Source: Haloactinomyces albus (GTDB lineage: Bacteria; Actinomycetota; Actinomycetes; Mycobacteriales; Pseudonocardiaceae). From it: 64,000 nt of DNA. Under the pieces are notes generated by a model, which saw only the letters and a program-made list of their open reading frames with translations, was not told the DNA's origin and made no database searches. Both the position numbers and the translations under genes were made by a program. Location of the stretch: contig NZ_JAVDXW010000001.1 of the NCBI RefSeq assembly GCF_031458135.1, forward strand, positions 4,030,001 to 4,094,000, written 5' to 3'. Below, one piece after another: positions 44,472 to 53,839 of the stretch (positions are counted from its first letter, which is position 1; the number at the start of each line of letters is the position of its first letter).

Positions 44472-44919
44472 GGACCCGTCAGGGTAAGCAGGTCAGCTAC
44501 TGCATGGCCACCAGCGGTGGGGTCGGAATCGACAGCATGCCCCCGAACAGGCTCGTGGGGTTCGCGAGGCTGAGCAGCGTGCCTCGGCCGAGATCGTCGG
44601 AGTAGCCGATGTGGACTTCCTCGGCCATCCGGACGGGATCGTCGGGTACGGGATCGCTTCGCGGCGCGAACTCACGCGCGCGGTGCGCAGGCACCGGCCC
44701 GAGACCGTGATCACGACCGACTTCCGCGAGACTTACGGGCCGGGCGCGCTGAACCAGGCTGATCACATCGCCGTGGGGTGGGCCACCATCGACGCGGTCC
44801 GTGACGCTGCCAACCGGTGGATCTTTCCCGAGCTGGACGACGAGGGGCTGGTGCCCTGGCACGGCGTCCGAGAAGTCCGGGCCGCCGGACACGGATGGCC
44901 GATGATGCTGGAGCAGTAG
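44472..44919 (+). pseudogene. PIG-L (LmbE-like) deacetylase relic
   Basis: Reading starts at RWTRQGKQVSYC and ATSGGVGIDSMPP, shifts frame in a C-run near 44540, and continues as EQARGVREAEQRASAEIVGV then DVDFLGHPDGIVGYG through ITTDFRETYGPGALNQADH. One missing base in the C-run explains the shift. The N-terminal metal-binding HPDD block is absent. The 180 bp upstream (44292-44471) hold a short open frame ending in KKADALDPSG that I cannot assign. Confidence 0.75.
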
Positions 44920-44956
44920 TATTTCGACGTTTGAAGTACCTCGGTATGCTGCTGGT

Positions 44957-45469
44957 ATGTCGACCTGGCGGAATTCGCTGCAGCGGCGAGCCTGGCGGCC
45001 GTACATCGAGGCGAGCCTGCTGTTGGAGACCCGGCTCGATGAGGACTTGCGGGCGGCTGCCGGGTTGAGCTTGATGGACTACCACGTGTTGCTGATGCTC
45101 TCGGAGAGCCCGGCGCACCGGTTGCGGATGGGTGAGCTGGCAGCGCGCATGGTGTTCTCCCCGAGCCGGCTGACCTACCAGGTCAAGGTGCTGGAGCGGC
45201 GCGGCTGGGTGCTGCGGCAGCCCTCGCGCGAGGACAGGCGGGTCAATTATGCGGTGTTGACCGCGACCGGTCTCGAAGCGCTGCGCGAGGCCGATGACCA
45301 CCACATCGAGACGGTGCAGCGGCTGGTCACCGACGATCTCGACGAACACGAGCTGCAGGTGCTCGCGAACGTGTTCACCCGTCTGCGGTGCCGCCTGCAC
45401 GACGCACGCGGGCAGGAGGCCGACGCACGCGGGCAGGAGGCCGAGGAACCCGCATCCGGCACCGACTGA
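44957..45469 (+). CDS. MarR-family transcriptional regulator
   Basis: A 170-residue winged-helix regulator: LRMGELAARMVFSPSRLTYQVKVLERRGWV forms the DNA-binding helices and SREDRRVNYAVLT the wing. The C-terminus carries a perfect 21-bp tandem duplication (DARGQEA twice), an unusual charged tail. It lies 30 bp upstream of the pirin gene on the same strand and probably regulates it together with the flavin oxidoreductase pair. Confidence 0.9.
   Translation: MSTWRNSLQRRAWRPYIEASLLLETRLDEDLRAAAGLSLMDYHVLLMLSESPAHRLRMGELAARMVFSPSRLTYQVKVLERRGWVLRQPSREDRRVNYAVLTATGLEALREADDHHIETVQRLVTDDLDEHELQVLANVFTRLRCRLHDARGQEADARGQEAEEPASGTD
45401..45442 (+). repeat. 21-bp tandem duplication in the marR 3' end
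   Basis: Two perfect copies of a 21-bp unit (45401-45421 and 45422-45442) encode DARGQEA twice. The repeat keeps the frame, so it alters only the tail length. Confidence 0.9.
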
Positions 45470-45499
45470 CGGGCCGGGAGAGCAAGGCAGGAGCCACTG

Positions 45500-46504
45500 A
45501 TGAGTAACGTCGAGGACTATCCCGCTGAGCAGACGGTGTGTTCGGCCGGCGTGGCTGTCGCGACCGAGCCCGACATCGAGCTGTTGTACCCGCGTGAGGT
45601 ACCGCTGGGCGGGCCGCGGGCGATGCGGGTGCGGCGTGCGCTGCCGAACCGCGACCGGCGGATGGTGGGGGCGTGGTGCTTCGCCGACTCCTATGGTCCG
45701 AGCGACATCACCGGGCAGGCGGGAATGCAGGTGCCGCCGCATCCGCATACCGGCCTGCAGACGGTGACCTGGCTGGCCGAGGGCGAGGTCTGGCACCAGG
45801 ACAGTGTTGGTAGCCGTCGGCTCGTGCGCCCCGGTGAGCTTCCGCTGATGACCGCCGGACACGGTATCGCGCATTCGGAGCAGTCTCCGCCGGACCATTC
45901 CGCGAGCCTGTACGGCGCGCAGCTGTGGGTGGCCCTGCCTGAAGAGTCCCGGCAGGTGGCACCGGCATTCGAGTTCCATTCCGCGTTGCCGCGGCACGAG
46001 TCGCGGCAGGGCAGCATCACGGTCCTCGCCGGAGAGGTCGACGGCGCGATCTCGCCGGCCACGACCTACTCGCCGCTGGTGGGGGCCGGGCTCGCCGTCC
46101 CCGCGGGCGGGCAGCCGACTGTGCCGCTCGAGCCGGAGTTCGAGCACGCGATCCTGGCCCTGTCGCCGGGGCTGAGCGCCGAGAACGTCTCCATCCCGGT
46201 GGGGGCGATGCTGTATCTCGGTCGTGGCCGCGATGAGGTCCGGCTGTCCGCTGAGGTAGCAGGCCAGGCGCTGGTGCTGGGTGGACAGCCGTTCGCCGAG
46301 GACCTGGTGATGTGGTGGAACTTCATCGGCCGCAGCCACGATGACATCGTCGCCGCACGTTCGGCCTGGGAACGCGAGCACGACACCGACACGCCCCACC
46401 GCCGGTTCGGCCCCGTGGACGGCTACGACGGGCCCGCCCTGGCCGCGCCGACGCTGCCCAACGCCCGGCTGAAAGCACGCGGGCGTTACCACCCCCACCA
46501 CTGA
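45500..46504 (+). CDS. Pirin family protein (bicupin)
   Basis: A 334-residue bicupin of the pirin family. The N-terminal cupin metal ligands are in VPPHPHTGLQTV, with a further His in TAGHGIAHSEQ and a Glu in the same motif, which matches the Fe-binding 3His-1Glu set. The C-terminal cupin ends with FAEDLVMWWNFIGR. Bacterial pirins include quercetinase-like dioxygenases and redox-linked regulators, and the role here is not defined. The gene follows MarR, a usual partner of pirins in stress-response units. Confidence 0.9.
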   Translation: MSNVEDYPAEQTVCSAGVAVATEPDIELLYPREVPLGGPRAMRVRRALPNRDRRMVGAWCFADSYGPSDITGQAGMQVPPHPHTGLQTVTWLAEGEVWHQDSVGSRRLVRPGELPLMTAGHGIAHSEQSPPDHSASLYGAQLWVALPEESRQVAPAFEFHSALPRHESRQGSITVLAGEVDGAISPATTYSPLVGAGLAVPAGGQPTVPLEPEFEHAILALSPGLSAENVSIPVGAMLYLGRGRDEVRLSAEVAGQALVLGGQPFAEDLVMWWNFIGRSHDDIVAARSAWEREHDTDTPHRRFGPVDGYDGPALAAPTLPNARLKARGRYHPHH

Positions 46505-46612
46505 TCCGGAGCTCCCGCATGGCACGCGTCACCGCGTCCAGCCGGCGGGAATAGTGCCCACCTCGCCGCCGTTCCCCATTTAGTTAAAATCTGAAGGACC
46601 GAGGAGGTCGGC

Positions 46613-47710
46613 ATGCAGTTCGGGGTTTTCACCGTCGGTGACGTCACCCCTGACCCGACGACGGGGCGGACGCCCACCGAGGGCGAGCGCATCCAGGCGA
46701 TAATGCGGATCGCGCTCAAGACCGAGGAGGTGGGGCTGGACGTGTTCGCCACCGGCGAGCACCACAACCCGCCGTTCGTGCCGTCGTCGCCGACGACGAT
46801 GCTCGGCTACGTCGCCGCCCGCACGCAGCGACTGATCCTGTCCACGGCCACGACGCTGATCACCACCAATGACCCGGTCAAGATCGCCGAGGACTTCGCG
46901 ATGCTGCAGCACCTGGCCGACGGCCGGGTGGATCTCATGATGGGCCGGGGCAACCAGGGGCCGGTGTATCCGTGGTTCGGCCAGGACATCCGCCAGGGCA
47001 TTCCGCTGGCCATCGAGAACTACCACCTGCTGCACCGGCTCTGGCGCGAGGACGTCGTCGACTGGCAGGGCAACTTCCGCACCCCGCTGCAAGGGTTCAC
47101 CTCCACTCCGCGCCCGCTCGACGATGTGCCGCCGTTCGTCTGGCACGGTTCCATCCGCAGTCCCGAAATCGCCGAGCAGGCGGCCTACTACGGCGACGGG
47201 TTCTTCCACAACCACATCTTCTGGCCGAAAGAGCACACCCAGCGCATGGTCGAGCTCTATCGCAGCCGGTTCGAGCACTACGGCCACGGCTCGGCCGACC
47301 AGGCGATCGTCGGGCTGGGCGGGCAAGTGTTCATGCGCCGCAATTCCCAGGACGCGTGGAACGAGTTCCGCCCGTACTTCAACGACGCCCCGGTCTACGG
47401 CGGCGGCCCGACGCTGGAGCAATTCACCGAGCAGACCCCGCTGACGGTCGGCTCGCCGCAGCAGGTCATCGACCGCACCCTGACCTTCCGCGACTACGTC
47501 GGCGACTACCAGCGCCAGCTGTTCCTGCTCGACCACGCCGGCCTGCCGCTCAAGACCGTGCTGGAACAGCTCGACATGCTCGGCGAGGAAGTCGTACCCG
47601 TGCTGCGCAAGGAACTCGACGCGCGCAAACCCGCCCACGTTCCCGACGCCCCCACGCACGAGTCCCTGGTCCGGGCACAGCAGGAGAGCACAGAAGGGAG
47701 CGCGGCATGA
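46613..47710 (+). CDS. LLM-class flavin-dependent oxidoreductase (CE1758-like)
   Basis: A 365-residue luciferase-like monooxygenase: MQFGVFTVGDVTPDP at the N-terminus, EEVGLDVFATGEHHNPPF, and VDLMMGRGNQGPVYPWFG, all typical of the CE1758 family. GAGGAGG precedes the ATG. It overlaps the FMN reductase gene by 4 nt, so the pair forms a two-component system: the reductase supplies FMNH2 and this protein oxidises an unknown substrate. Confidence 0.93.
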   Translation: MQFGVFTVGDVTPDPTTGRTPTEGERIQAIMRIALKTEEVGLDVFATGEHHNPPFVPSSPTTMLGYVAARTQRLILSTATTLITTNDPVKIAEDFAMLQHLADGRVDLMMGRGNQGPVYPWFGQDIRQGIPLAIENYHLLHRLWREDVVDWQGNFRTPLQGFTSTPRPLDDVPPFVWHGSIRSPEIAEQAAYYGDGFFHNHIFWPKEHTQRMVELYRSRFEHYGHGSADQAIVGLGGQVFMRRNSQDAWNEFRPYFNDAPVYGGGPTLEQFTEQTPLTVGSPQQVIDRTLTFRDYVGDYQRQLFLLDHAGLPLKTVLEQLDMLGEEVVPVLRKELDARKPAHVPDAPTHESLVRAQQESTEGSAA

Positions 47711-48306
47711 CCCGTATCCTCGCGATCTCCGCGGGCCTGTCGCAGCCGTCGTCCACCCGGTTGCTGGCCGACCGGCTGGCCACGGCCACCCGCAGCGAGC
47801 TGGACGACGAGCCCACGGTCGAGGTGGTCGAACTCCGCGACTACGCCCACGACATCACCGACAACCTGCTCACCGGCTTCGCCAACCAGCACCTGCGGGG
47901 CGTGCTCGACCAGCTCGAGGCCGCCGACGGGCTCATTCTGGTGAGCCCGACGTTCACCGCCTCCTACAGCGGCCTGTTCAAGTCCTTCATGGACATCGTC
48001 GACCCGGATTCGGTGCAGGACAAGCCGGTGCTGCTCGGCGCGACCGGCGGTACCGAGCGGCATTCGCTGGTGCTCGAGCACGCACTGCGTCCACTGCTGG
48101 CCTACCTACGCGCTCGGACCGTCCCCACCGCCGTCTACGCCGCCAGCGCCGACTGGGGCAACGACACCGACCTCCGCCAGCGCATCACCCGCGCCGCGAG
48201 CGAACTCGCCGCAACCGTGCGAGACCACCCGAAACGCGAGAAGACGGACCCGTTCACCGAGCCGGTACCGTTCGAGCAGCTCCTCCACGGGACCACGGCG
48301 CGCTAA
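47707..48306 (+). CDS. NAD(P)H-dependent FMN reductase (CE1759-like)
   Basis: A 199-residue flavodoxin-fold reductase. ILAISAGLSQPSSTRLLAD forms the flavin phosphate loop and LVSPTFTASYSGLFKSFMD the second FMN contact. ATG 47707 overlaps the stop codon of the luciferase-like gene (ATGA). It is the flavin-reducing partner of that enzyme. Confidence 0.92.
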   Translation: MTRILAISAGLSQPSSTRLLADRLATATRSELDDEPTVEVVELRDYAHDITDNLLTGFANQHLRGVLDQLEAADGLILVSPTFTASYSGLFKSFMDIVDPDSVQDKPVLLGATGGTERHSLVLEHALRPLLAYLRARTVPTAVYAASADWGNDTDLRQRITRAASELAATVRDHPKREKTDPFTEPVPFEQLLHGTTAR

Positions 48307-48382
48307 GGGAAGCCATCTCCGACGAATCCACCGCTGTCGCGGTGCGGCCGTGGCCGTGGTCGCGTTCCGCGGGCACGGACTC

Positions 48383-49159
48383 TCATGCGCTTTCGCGGTG
48401 CCTCGCCGAGGGCGGTGCTGAACCGTCCCATCGCCGGGTCACCGGTTCGGGCGCCTCGTCGCCACCGACGTCGACGGCGTGCTCGGGGCGTTTCGCACGC
48501 GGGGTATCGGGACCGCTTTCCTCGCTGCGCAGCACGGCCAGACCGGCCACCAGCAGGACACCGAACAGTATCGGCAGATGTGAGGCCACGCGGGCCGTAC
48601 TCACGTTGCCCAGCACCAGGTCGAAGCCGGACAGTCCGAACAGCACGCACGCGAAGCTGAACAGGAGCGGCAGGTGTGCGGCGGCGTGCTGTGCGCGCAG
48701 CGCGACCCATCCCAGTGCCACCGCGATCGCTGCGTTCCACGCCCCCGTCTCGTGGCTGATGTGCGGCATCGTTCCGCCGGGGGCGGGGTTCGCGTGCACG
48801 CTCACTCCCGTCCCCGTGACCTGCAGCAAGGCCACCAGCAGCTGCACCGCTGCCACCAACGCCAGCATTCCGCGCAACATCAGGCGCAGCCGCCGTCCCG
48901 CCCGCCCACGCAGGCGGTCGAGCAGCCGCGGCTGCCAGGCGGGCAGGACCGAGGCGGTCACGTCCGGCCCCGGCTCCACGGGCAGCAGTCGTGCCGACCG
49001 GGTGATGGCGGCCATCGCCTCGTAGTGCTGTCTGCAGTCGGCGCAGCCGCCGAGGTGTGCTTCGGCTGCGAGCCGCTCCTCCTCACTCGCCTCTCCGTCG
49101 AGCTCGGCGGAGAGGGTCTCGGTCGTTTCCACGCAGTCCACACGGTTCCGGTCGTACAC
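48383..49159 (-). CDS. Zinc-finger anti-sigma-like membrane protein
   Basis: A 258-residue protein. An N-terminal zf-HC2/ZAS domain has the HxxxCxxC motif AHLGGCADC preceded by CVETTETLSAELDGE. It is followed by about four hydrophobic segments (LMLRGMLALVAAVQLLVALL to HLPILFGVLLVAGLAVL). ZAS proteins of this type hold an ECF sigma factor at the membrane until a signal arrives. No sigma-factor gene is adjacent in the window. It is the last gene of the copper-linked minus-strand block, starting with GTG. A free-standing ZAS protein could act on a distant sigma factor. Confidence 0.8.
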   Translation of the reverse strand: MYDRNRVDCVETTETLSAELDGEASEEERLAAEAHLGGCADCRQHYEAMAAITRSARLLPVEPGPDVTASVLPAWQPRLLDRLRGRAGRRLRLMLRGMLALVAAVQLLVALLQVTGTGVSVHANPAPGGTMPHISHETGAWNAAIAVALGWVALRAQHAAAHLPLLFSFACVLFGLSGFDLVLGNVSTARVASHLPILFGVLLVAGLAVLRSEESGPDTPRAKRPEHAVDVGGDEAPEPVTRRWDGSAPPSARHRESA

Positions 49160-49339
49160 AGCAGCCTGCGAGTTCCTTTCCCGTCCTGAAAGTCCTGCGA
49201 GACATGGGTGTCCTGCTGGCGGATGTCGACTGCGAGGGCATCGGACGTGTCGGGGCCTTCGGAAGTATCAGGCGTACTCGGGGTGTTCTCGGCGCCCGGC
49301 TGGATGTGCGTACAGCGTGGGGCCGGTGGGGGATGTCGC

Positions 49340-51670
49340 TCAGGTGGGGGCTACCGGGGTGCTTTCCGCTCGGTTGCGCTGTGCTCGGGTGGTCCCCCCG
49401 GTGGGGGGTGGTTCGGTGCCGAAGTTGCGCAGGCGCAGGCTGTTGGTCACCACGAACAACGACGACAGGGCCATGGCCGCGGCAGCGATCAGGGGATTGA
49501 GCAGACCGAAAACAGCCAGCGGCAGGGCGGCGAGGTTGTAGCCGAAGGCCCAGGCGAGGTTGCTGCGGATGGTGCGCAGCGTGCTGCGGGCCAGTGTGAT
49601 CGCATGGGGCACGACGTCGAGCCGGTCGCGGACGAGAAGGACATCGGCGGCGTCCAGGGCGACGTCGGTGCCGGAGATCACGGCGAGGCCGAGGTCGGCG
49701 CGGGCGAGTGCGGGGGCGTCGTTGATGCCGTCGCCGACCATGGCCACGGTGCGGCCCTGGGCTTGCAGGGCCGTGATGGTGGCGGATTTGTCGGCGGGCA
49801 GGACTTCGGCCAGGGTCTCGTCGATGCCGACCGTGTTGGCGACGGCTCGTGCGGTGGCCGCGTTGTCGCCGGAGAGCAGGACGGTGCGTAGCCCGAGGCG
49901 GTGCAGCGCTGCGATCATGGGGGTCGCCGAGGGCTTGACCGTGTCGGTCAGGGCGAACACGCCCCGGGCTTGTCCGTCCACCGCCACGGCCACGGTGGTG
50001 CGCCCTTGGCGTTCCCAGTCGGCGCGCTGGGCGTCGAGTTCGGTGGGCAGAGCGCTGCCGCGTTCGCGCAGCAGCCGAGCCGATCCCACCAGCACCGCAT
50101 GACCGTCCACGGTCCCGGCGGCGCCCAGTCCGGACAGGCTGGTGAAGTCCTGGACCGGTGCCGGTGGCCCGAGTTCTTGCCGGGCCAGCGCGCTGATCGC
50201 GTGGGCCACGACGTGTTCACAGGCGTCCTCGACGGCGCCGGCCTGGTGCAGCAGCGTGGCGGCGTCGGTGTCCGCAGTGGTGTGCAGGTCGACCACGGCC
50301 ATGCGGCCGGTGGTCAGCGTGCCGGTCTTGTCCAGCACCACGGTGTCGATCGCCCGAGCCGACTCCAGCGCCTGATGGCCCTTGATGAAGATCCCCAGCT
50401 GGGCCCCGCGTCCGGTGGCTGCCAGCAGCGCGGTCGGGGTGGCCAGGCCCAATGCGCACGGGCAGGCGATGATCAGCACGGTCAGGGCCGCACTGAAGGC
50501 CTGCTCGAGGGGTGCCTCGAGCAGCCACCAGCTCAGGAAGGTCAGCGTGGCCAGCAGGCACACGGCGGGCACGAACCATCCGGAGATCCGGTCGGCAAGC
50601 CGCTGCACTCGGGCCTTGTCGGTCTGGGCCTGTTCGACCAGCCGCCGCAACTGGGCCAGTTGGGTGTCCGCGCCCACGCGGGTGGCGCGCACCACGATCC
50701 GTCCGCTGGTGGCGATGGTGCCGCCCACGACCGAATCTCCCGTCGAGGCTTCGACGGGGACCGGTTCGCCGGTCATCGTGCTGGTGTCCACGGTGCAGTG
50801 CCCGTGCAGCACGTCGCCGTCGGTGGCGATGGTCTCCCCGGGGCGGACCACGAAGTGGTCGTCGAGGCGCAGATCGCCGACCGGAACGCGGTGTTCGTGG
50901 CCGTGCTCGTCCAGCACGGTCACGTCCTTGGCTCCGAGGGAGGCCAGCGCTCGCAGGGCTCCGCCTGCGCGGTGCTTGGCCTTGGCCTCGAGCATGCGTC
51001 CGGCGAGCATGAATATGGTCACCGCGACGGCCACGTCGAGATAGACCGACCCGGCCGGCTGCAGGAGCAGACCGAGGAGGTCGTTGCCGGCGGTGGACGT
51101 GTGGCGGTAGGCGAAGATCGTATACACCGACCAGCAGCCGGCCGCGGTGATGCCGAGGGAGACCAGGGTGTCCATGGAGGTGGCACCGTGGCGGGCGTGC
51201 AGCAGGGCTTGGCGGTGAAACGGCCAGGCGGACCAGGTCACCACCGGCAGGGTCAGCGCCAGCAGCATCCACGGCCACCCCGGAAACCGCAACGAGGGCA
51301 CCAGGGCCAGTGTGATCGACAGATTGGTCAGCGGCACGCCGCAGAGCAACGCCACCATGAGGCGGCGCCACAGGTACCGGACCCGCTCCTGCGGCTCGGC
51401 CTCGCCCGACGTGTCGGGCTCGATGACCGTGGCCTGGTACCCGGCTGTTTCGACCTGCTCGAGCAGCTGCTCATCGGCCACGTCGTCCGAGGTCTCGATG
51501 GTGGCCTTCTCGGTGGCGTAGTTGACGCTGGCCGACACACCGTCGAGCTTGTTGAGTTTGCGCTGCACCCGCGTCGCACAGGAGGCACACGTCATTCCCG
51601 CAACAGCCAGCTCCACCGAGCGCGTCTCGGGCTGGGGCTGCCTGGGTGGAGACATCGAGGTCATCCGCAT
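49340..51670 (-). CDS. copA: Heavy-metal (copper-type) P-type ATPase
   Basis: A 776-residue P1B ATPase. An N-terminal metal-binding domain has GMTCASC, the transmembrane ion motif is ACPCALGLATPTAL (CPC), the phosphorylation site is DKTGTLT, the actuator motif is TGEP, and the hinge is GDGINDAPAL. CPC places it in the Cu(I)/Ag(I) export group. The usual SEHP signature of the N-domain reads CEHVVAHAI, so the conserved Pro of HP is Val. ATG 51670 follows AAGGAAGTGAG. It lies 50 bp downstream of the CtaG-like gene and is probably cotranscribed. Confidence 0.95.
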   Translation of the reverse strand: MRMTSMSPPRQPQPETRSVELAVAGMTCASCATRVQRKLNKLDGVSASVNYATEKATIETSDDVADEQLLEQVETAGYQATVIEPDTSGEAEPQERVRYLWRRLMVALLCGVPLTNLSITLALVPSLRFPGWPWMLLALTLPVVTWSAWPFHRQALLHARHGATSMDTLVSLGITAAGCWSVYTIFAYRHTSTAGNDLLGLLLQPAGSVYLDVAVAVTIFMLAGRMLEAKAKHRAGGALRALASLGAKDVTVLDEHGHEHRVPVGDLRLDDHFVVRPGETIATDGDVLHGHCTVDTSTMTGEPVPVEASTGDSVVGGTIATSGRIVVRATRVGADTQLAQLRRLVEQAQTDKARVQRLADRISGWFVPAVCLLATLTFLSWWLLEAPLEQAFSAALTVLIIACPCALGLATPTALLAATGRGAQLGIFIKGHQALESARAIDTVVLDKTGTLTTGRMAVVDLHTTADTDAATLLHQAGAVEDACEHVVAHAISALARQELGPPAPVQDFTSLSGLGAAGTVDGHAVLVGSARLLRERGSALPTELDAQRADWERQGRTTVAVAVDGQARGVFALTDTVKPSATPMIAALHRLGLRTVLLSGDNAATARAVANTVGIDETLAEVLPADKSATITALQAQGRTVAMVGDGINDAPALARADLGLAVISGTDVALDAADVLLVRDRLDVVPHAITLARSTLRTIRSNLAWAFGYNLAALPLAVFGLLNPLIAAAAMALSSLFVVTNSLRLRNFGTEPPPTGGTTRAQRNRAESTPVAPT

Positions 51671-51722
51671 CTCACTTCCTTTGAGCTCCCGGTGGAGGAT
51701 GGTGGTACCCCGCGGGGCGTCG

Positions 51723-52736
51723 TCACGGATGGTTCTCCTGCTCGGAGCGGTGTGGGGGAGACCGTCTCGAATCGTGGTGCAAGCGGGCGAGCATGGCGTT
51801 GTAGTCGGCCAGTGCCTGCTCGTCGGCGTCGACGTCGTCGGCGTTGTCCAGCGCAGGCGCGGTCCCCGTGGTGGTGTGGGTCAAGGCGCTGCGGCGAGCC
51901 GACTCCAGCCACGAGCCGAATCCGGTCTCCGGGCCGCTGGTACGCAGCCAGATCCGGACGGTGATCAACGCCAGGACGGCCATGGTGGCATCCCCGAAAA
52001 ACCACATGATCGCCCCGGCGAGGTGTTGGTCGGCCAGCAGTGTCGGGCCCCACTCGGGTCGCGCCAGACGGTAGGCCGGAGCGAAGGGCTGCGGGGCCAT
52101 CATGAGCACGACCCCGACCAACGTGTCCGGCAGCATTCCCGCCATGAGCACCACCACCCGCAGCGGGTGCGGGAAGCGTTGCCACCGGGTCGGTTCCCCT
52201 CCGAGGAGGGGCAGGAAGAGCAGGTAACCACTGATCAGATACAGCGCGATTTCAAGATGCTGCAGCCAGGGGTGTTCCAGTCGTGCTTGGGCGAAGACCG
52301 TCAGGTGGGTGATCACCAGCACGGCGGCGTAGAACACGAAGGAGCTTGCGGGGTGGGTGAGCATGCCCACGGCGCGGGAGCGCAGGAACCGTTCTCGTCG
52401 CCCCGAGGGATCCCCGCCCGCGGTGACCCACAGCGACAGGGGGCGCCCCGCGATCAGCAGGATGGGCACGGCCATGATCAACATCAGGTGCTGGACCATG
52501 TGCACCCAGACCAGAGCCTCGCTGTAGACACCGATCCCGCTGTTGACCGCGAGAACGAACACGGTCAGCCCGGACAGGAAAGCCATCGTTCGCCACACGG
52601 GCCACCTGCCGTGGCGGCGGTATCTGGCAACGCCCATCAGGTAGGCCGCGGCCAGCACGGCCACGAGCCCGTCCCACGGGGAGAGTTGCCAGGATGTGAG
52701 CCCGGTGGCCCACGTCAGTGGCGGCAAATGCTGCAT
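51723..52736 (-). CDS. CtaG-like cytochrome c oxidase assembly protein
   Basis: A 337-residue membrane protein of the caa3-type CtaG family with about seven hydrophobic helices. It has typical motifs SGIGVYSEALVWVHMVQHL and GGEPTRWQRFPHPLRV, rich in His and Met. Such proteins help deliver copper to the oxidase Cu centre. ATG 52736 follows GAGGA. The C-terminus extends about 50 hydrophilic residues past the last helix. Its neighbours (CopA and DUF5134) support a copper role. Confidence 0.88.
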   Translation of the reverse strand: MQHLPPLTWATGLTSWQLSPWDGLVAVLAAAYLMGVARYRRHGRWPVWRTMAFLSGLTVFVLAVNSGIGVYSEALVWVHMVQHLMLIMAVPILLIAGRPLSLWVTAGGDPSGRRERFLRSRAVGMLTHPASSFVFYAAVLVITHLTVFAQARLEHPWLQHLEIALYLISGYLLFLPLLGGEPTRWQRFPHPLRVVVLMAGMLPDTLVGVVLMMAPQPFAPAYRLARPEWGPTLLADQHLAGAIMWFFGDATMAVLALITVRIWLRTSGPETGFGSWLESARRSALTHTTTGTAPALDNADDVDADEQALADYNAMLARLHHDSRRSPPHRSEQENHP

Positions 52737-52813
52737 CACGATCCTCGAACCTCACGGGTCTGTCGGGTCCGGCCGCGTCCGCTTCGAGTCCTGCTCGGCT
52801 ACGGCTGTGGTGG

Positions 52814-53494
52814 CTACATTATGGCCAGCATGTAAGCCATGCCGGCTGCCATCACCGCCAGCGTGACGCGTACCGCAACGGTGGAATGCGCGGTCAGTCC
52901 CACCACGGGGCCCGGCGCGGCCTCCGGCGCGGGATCGTCCGCCAACGGCGTCACCGCGTGTTCGTGCCGGTGCGTTCGCTCCACCGCGGTCGGTGAATCT
53001 CCGGGCGCGACAGTGGCCGGGAGCCCGCGGGCAAACACCGGCAATCGATCCCACAGCCCGAAGGCCCAGCCCAGAACCTGACCGCCCAGGTAGGCGACGA
53101 GCACCCAGGTCAACCACACCGGCCGGGCCGCCGGTGCCAGCAGCATATACGCCATCGCGAACATGTCCACTGCGGACAGTAGCCACAGGGGGTTGAGCAT
53201 CCCTTCGCGGCGCCGGAACACGGCGGTGGCGGCGGCCTCGGCGACCATGATGAGCACGAACAGCACCAGCCCTGCCCGGTACAGCGCGGGATGCTGCATG
53301 CGGGGCAGCAGATACATCAGCGCCATGCCCGCGGCCATTGCCGTGTGCCCGACATGCCACCAGCGGCGCTGTCCCGGCATCGCCACAGCGTGGCCGACAT
53401 GCGTCACGATCACGCCACACAACGCCACCACCCACACGATTCGCAACCACATCGGTAACAGCGGCATACTCATCGCTGCCATCTCACCGTGCAC
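52814..53494 (-). CDS. DUF5134 membrane protein
   Basis: A 226-residue Met- and His-rich membrane protein with about six hydrophobic segments, including THVGHAVAMPGQRRWWHVGH and the final VRVTLAVMAAGMAYMLAIM. It starts with GTG 53494 after GGGAG. Proteins of this family often neighbour copper genes in actinobacteria, as here (first gene of DUF5134-CtaG-CopA). The function is unknown; metal binding through His and Met is inferred. Confidence 0.82.
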   Translation of the reverse strand: MHGEMAAMSMPLLPMWLRIVWVVALCGVIVTHVGHAVAMPGQRRWWHVGHTAMAAGMALMYLLPRMQHPALYRAGLVLFVLIMVAEAAATAVFRRREGMLNPLWLLSAVDMFAMAYMLLAPAARPVWLTWVLVAYLGGQVLGWAFGLWDRLPVFARGLPATVAPGDSPTAVERTHRHEHAVTPLADDPAPEAAPGPVVGLTAHSTVAVRVTLAVMAAGMAYMLAIM

Positions 53495-53839
53495 GTTCCG
53501 CTCCCTCGCTCCGGTTACCGCTTCGCAAAATGAACCCCGTTCGTCATACCTGTCGTGGGGTGCGGCCGTTCGGTTCCCGTCGCGCCCACATGAGCTTGGT
53601 CACTCCTCGGCCGTCAACGCGTGGTCCGGCGAAACATGGTGGTCACCGGAAAGGAGGGCCGACCAGGGCTGGTGCGGCGAGGTCCGAGCAGCAAGCGAAT
53701 CGGCAGGTCCGGCCCCGATTCGTGCGGTTCGGCACGCAGGACATCGCCCCGGTCGGAGTCGGCTGTCGTTGTGGGAAAGACACAATGCCAGAGCGACCGA
53801 GGTCCTCCGGTGCCGTCCCACAACGTCGGCACTGCGGAC

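Noticed and set aside
44332-44491. Short frame ending in KKADALDPSG upstream of the PIG-L relic
   Set aside because: It has no start codon with a ribosome-binding site and no family I recognise; too weak to call a gene.
46972-47706. Upstream extension of the FMN reductase frame into the luciferase-like gene
   Set aside because: The reductase fold begins at ATG 47707, which overlaps the upstream stop codon. The extension is an out-of-frame Arg/Pro-rich shadow.
49901-51964. 687-codon plus-strand frame opposite copA
   Set aside because: Gly/His/Gln-rich shadow of the P-type ATPase gene, whose motifs are complete on the minus strand.
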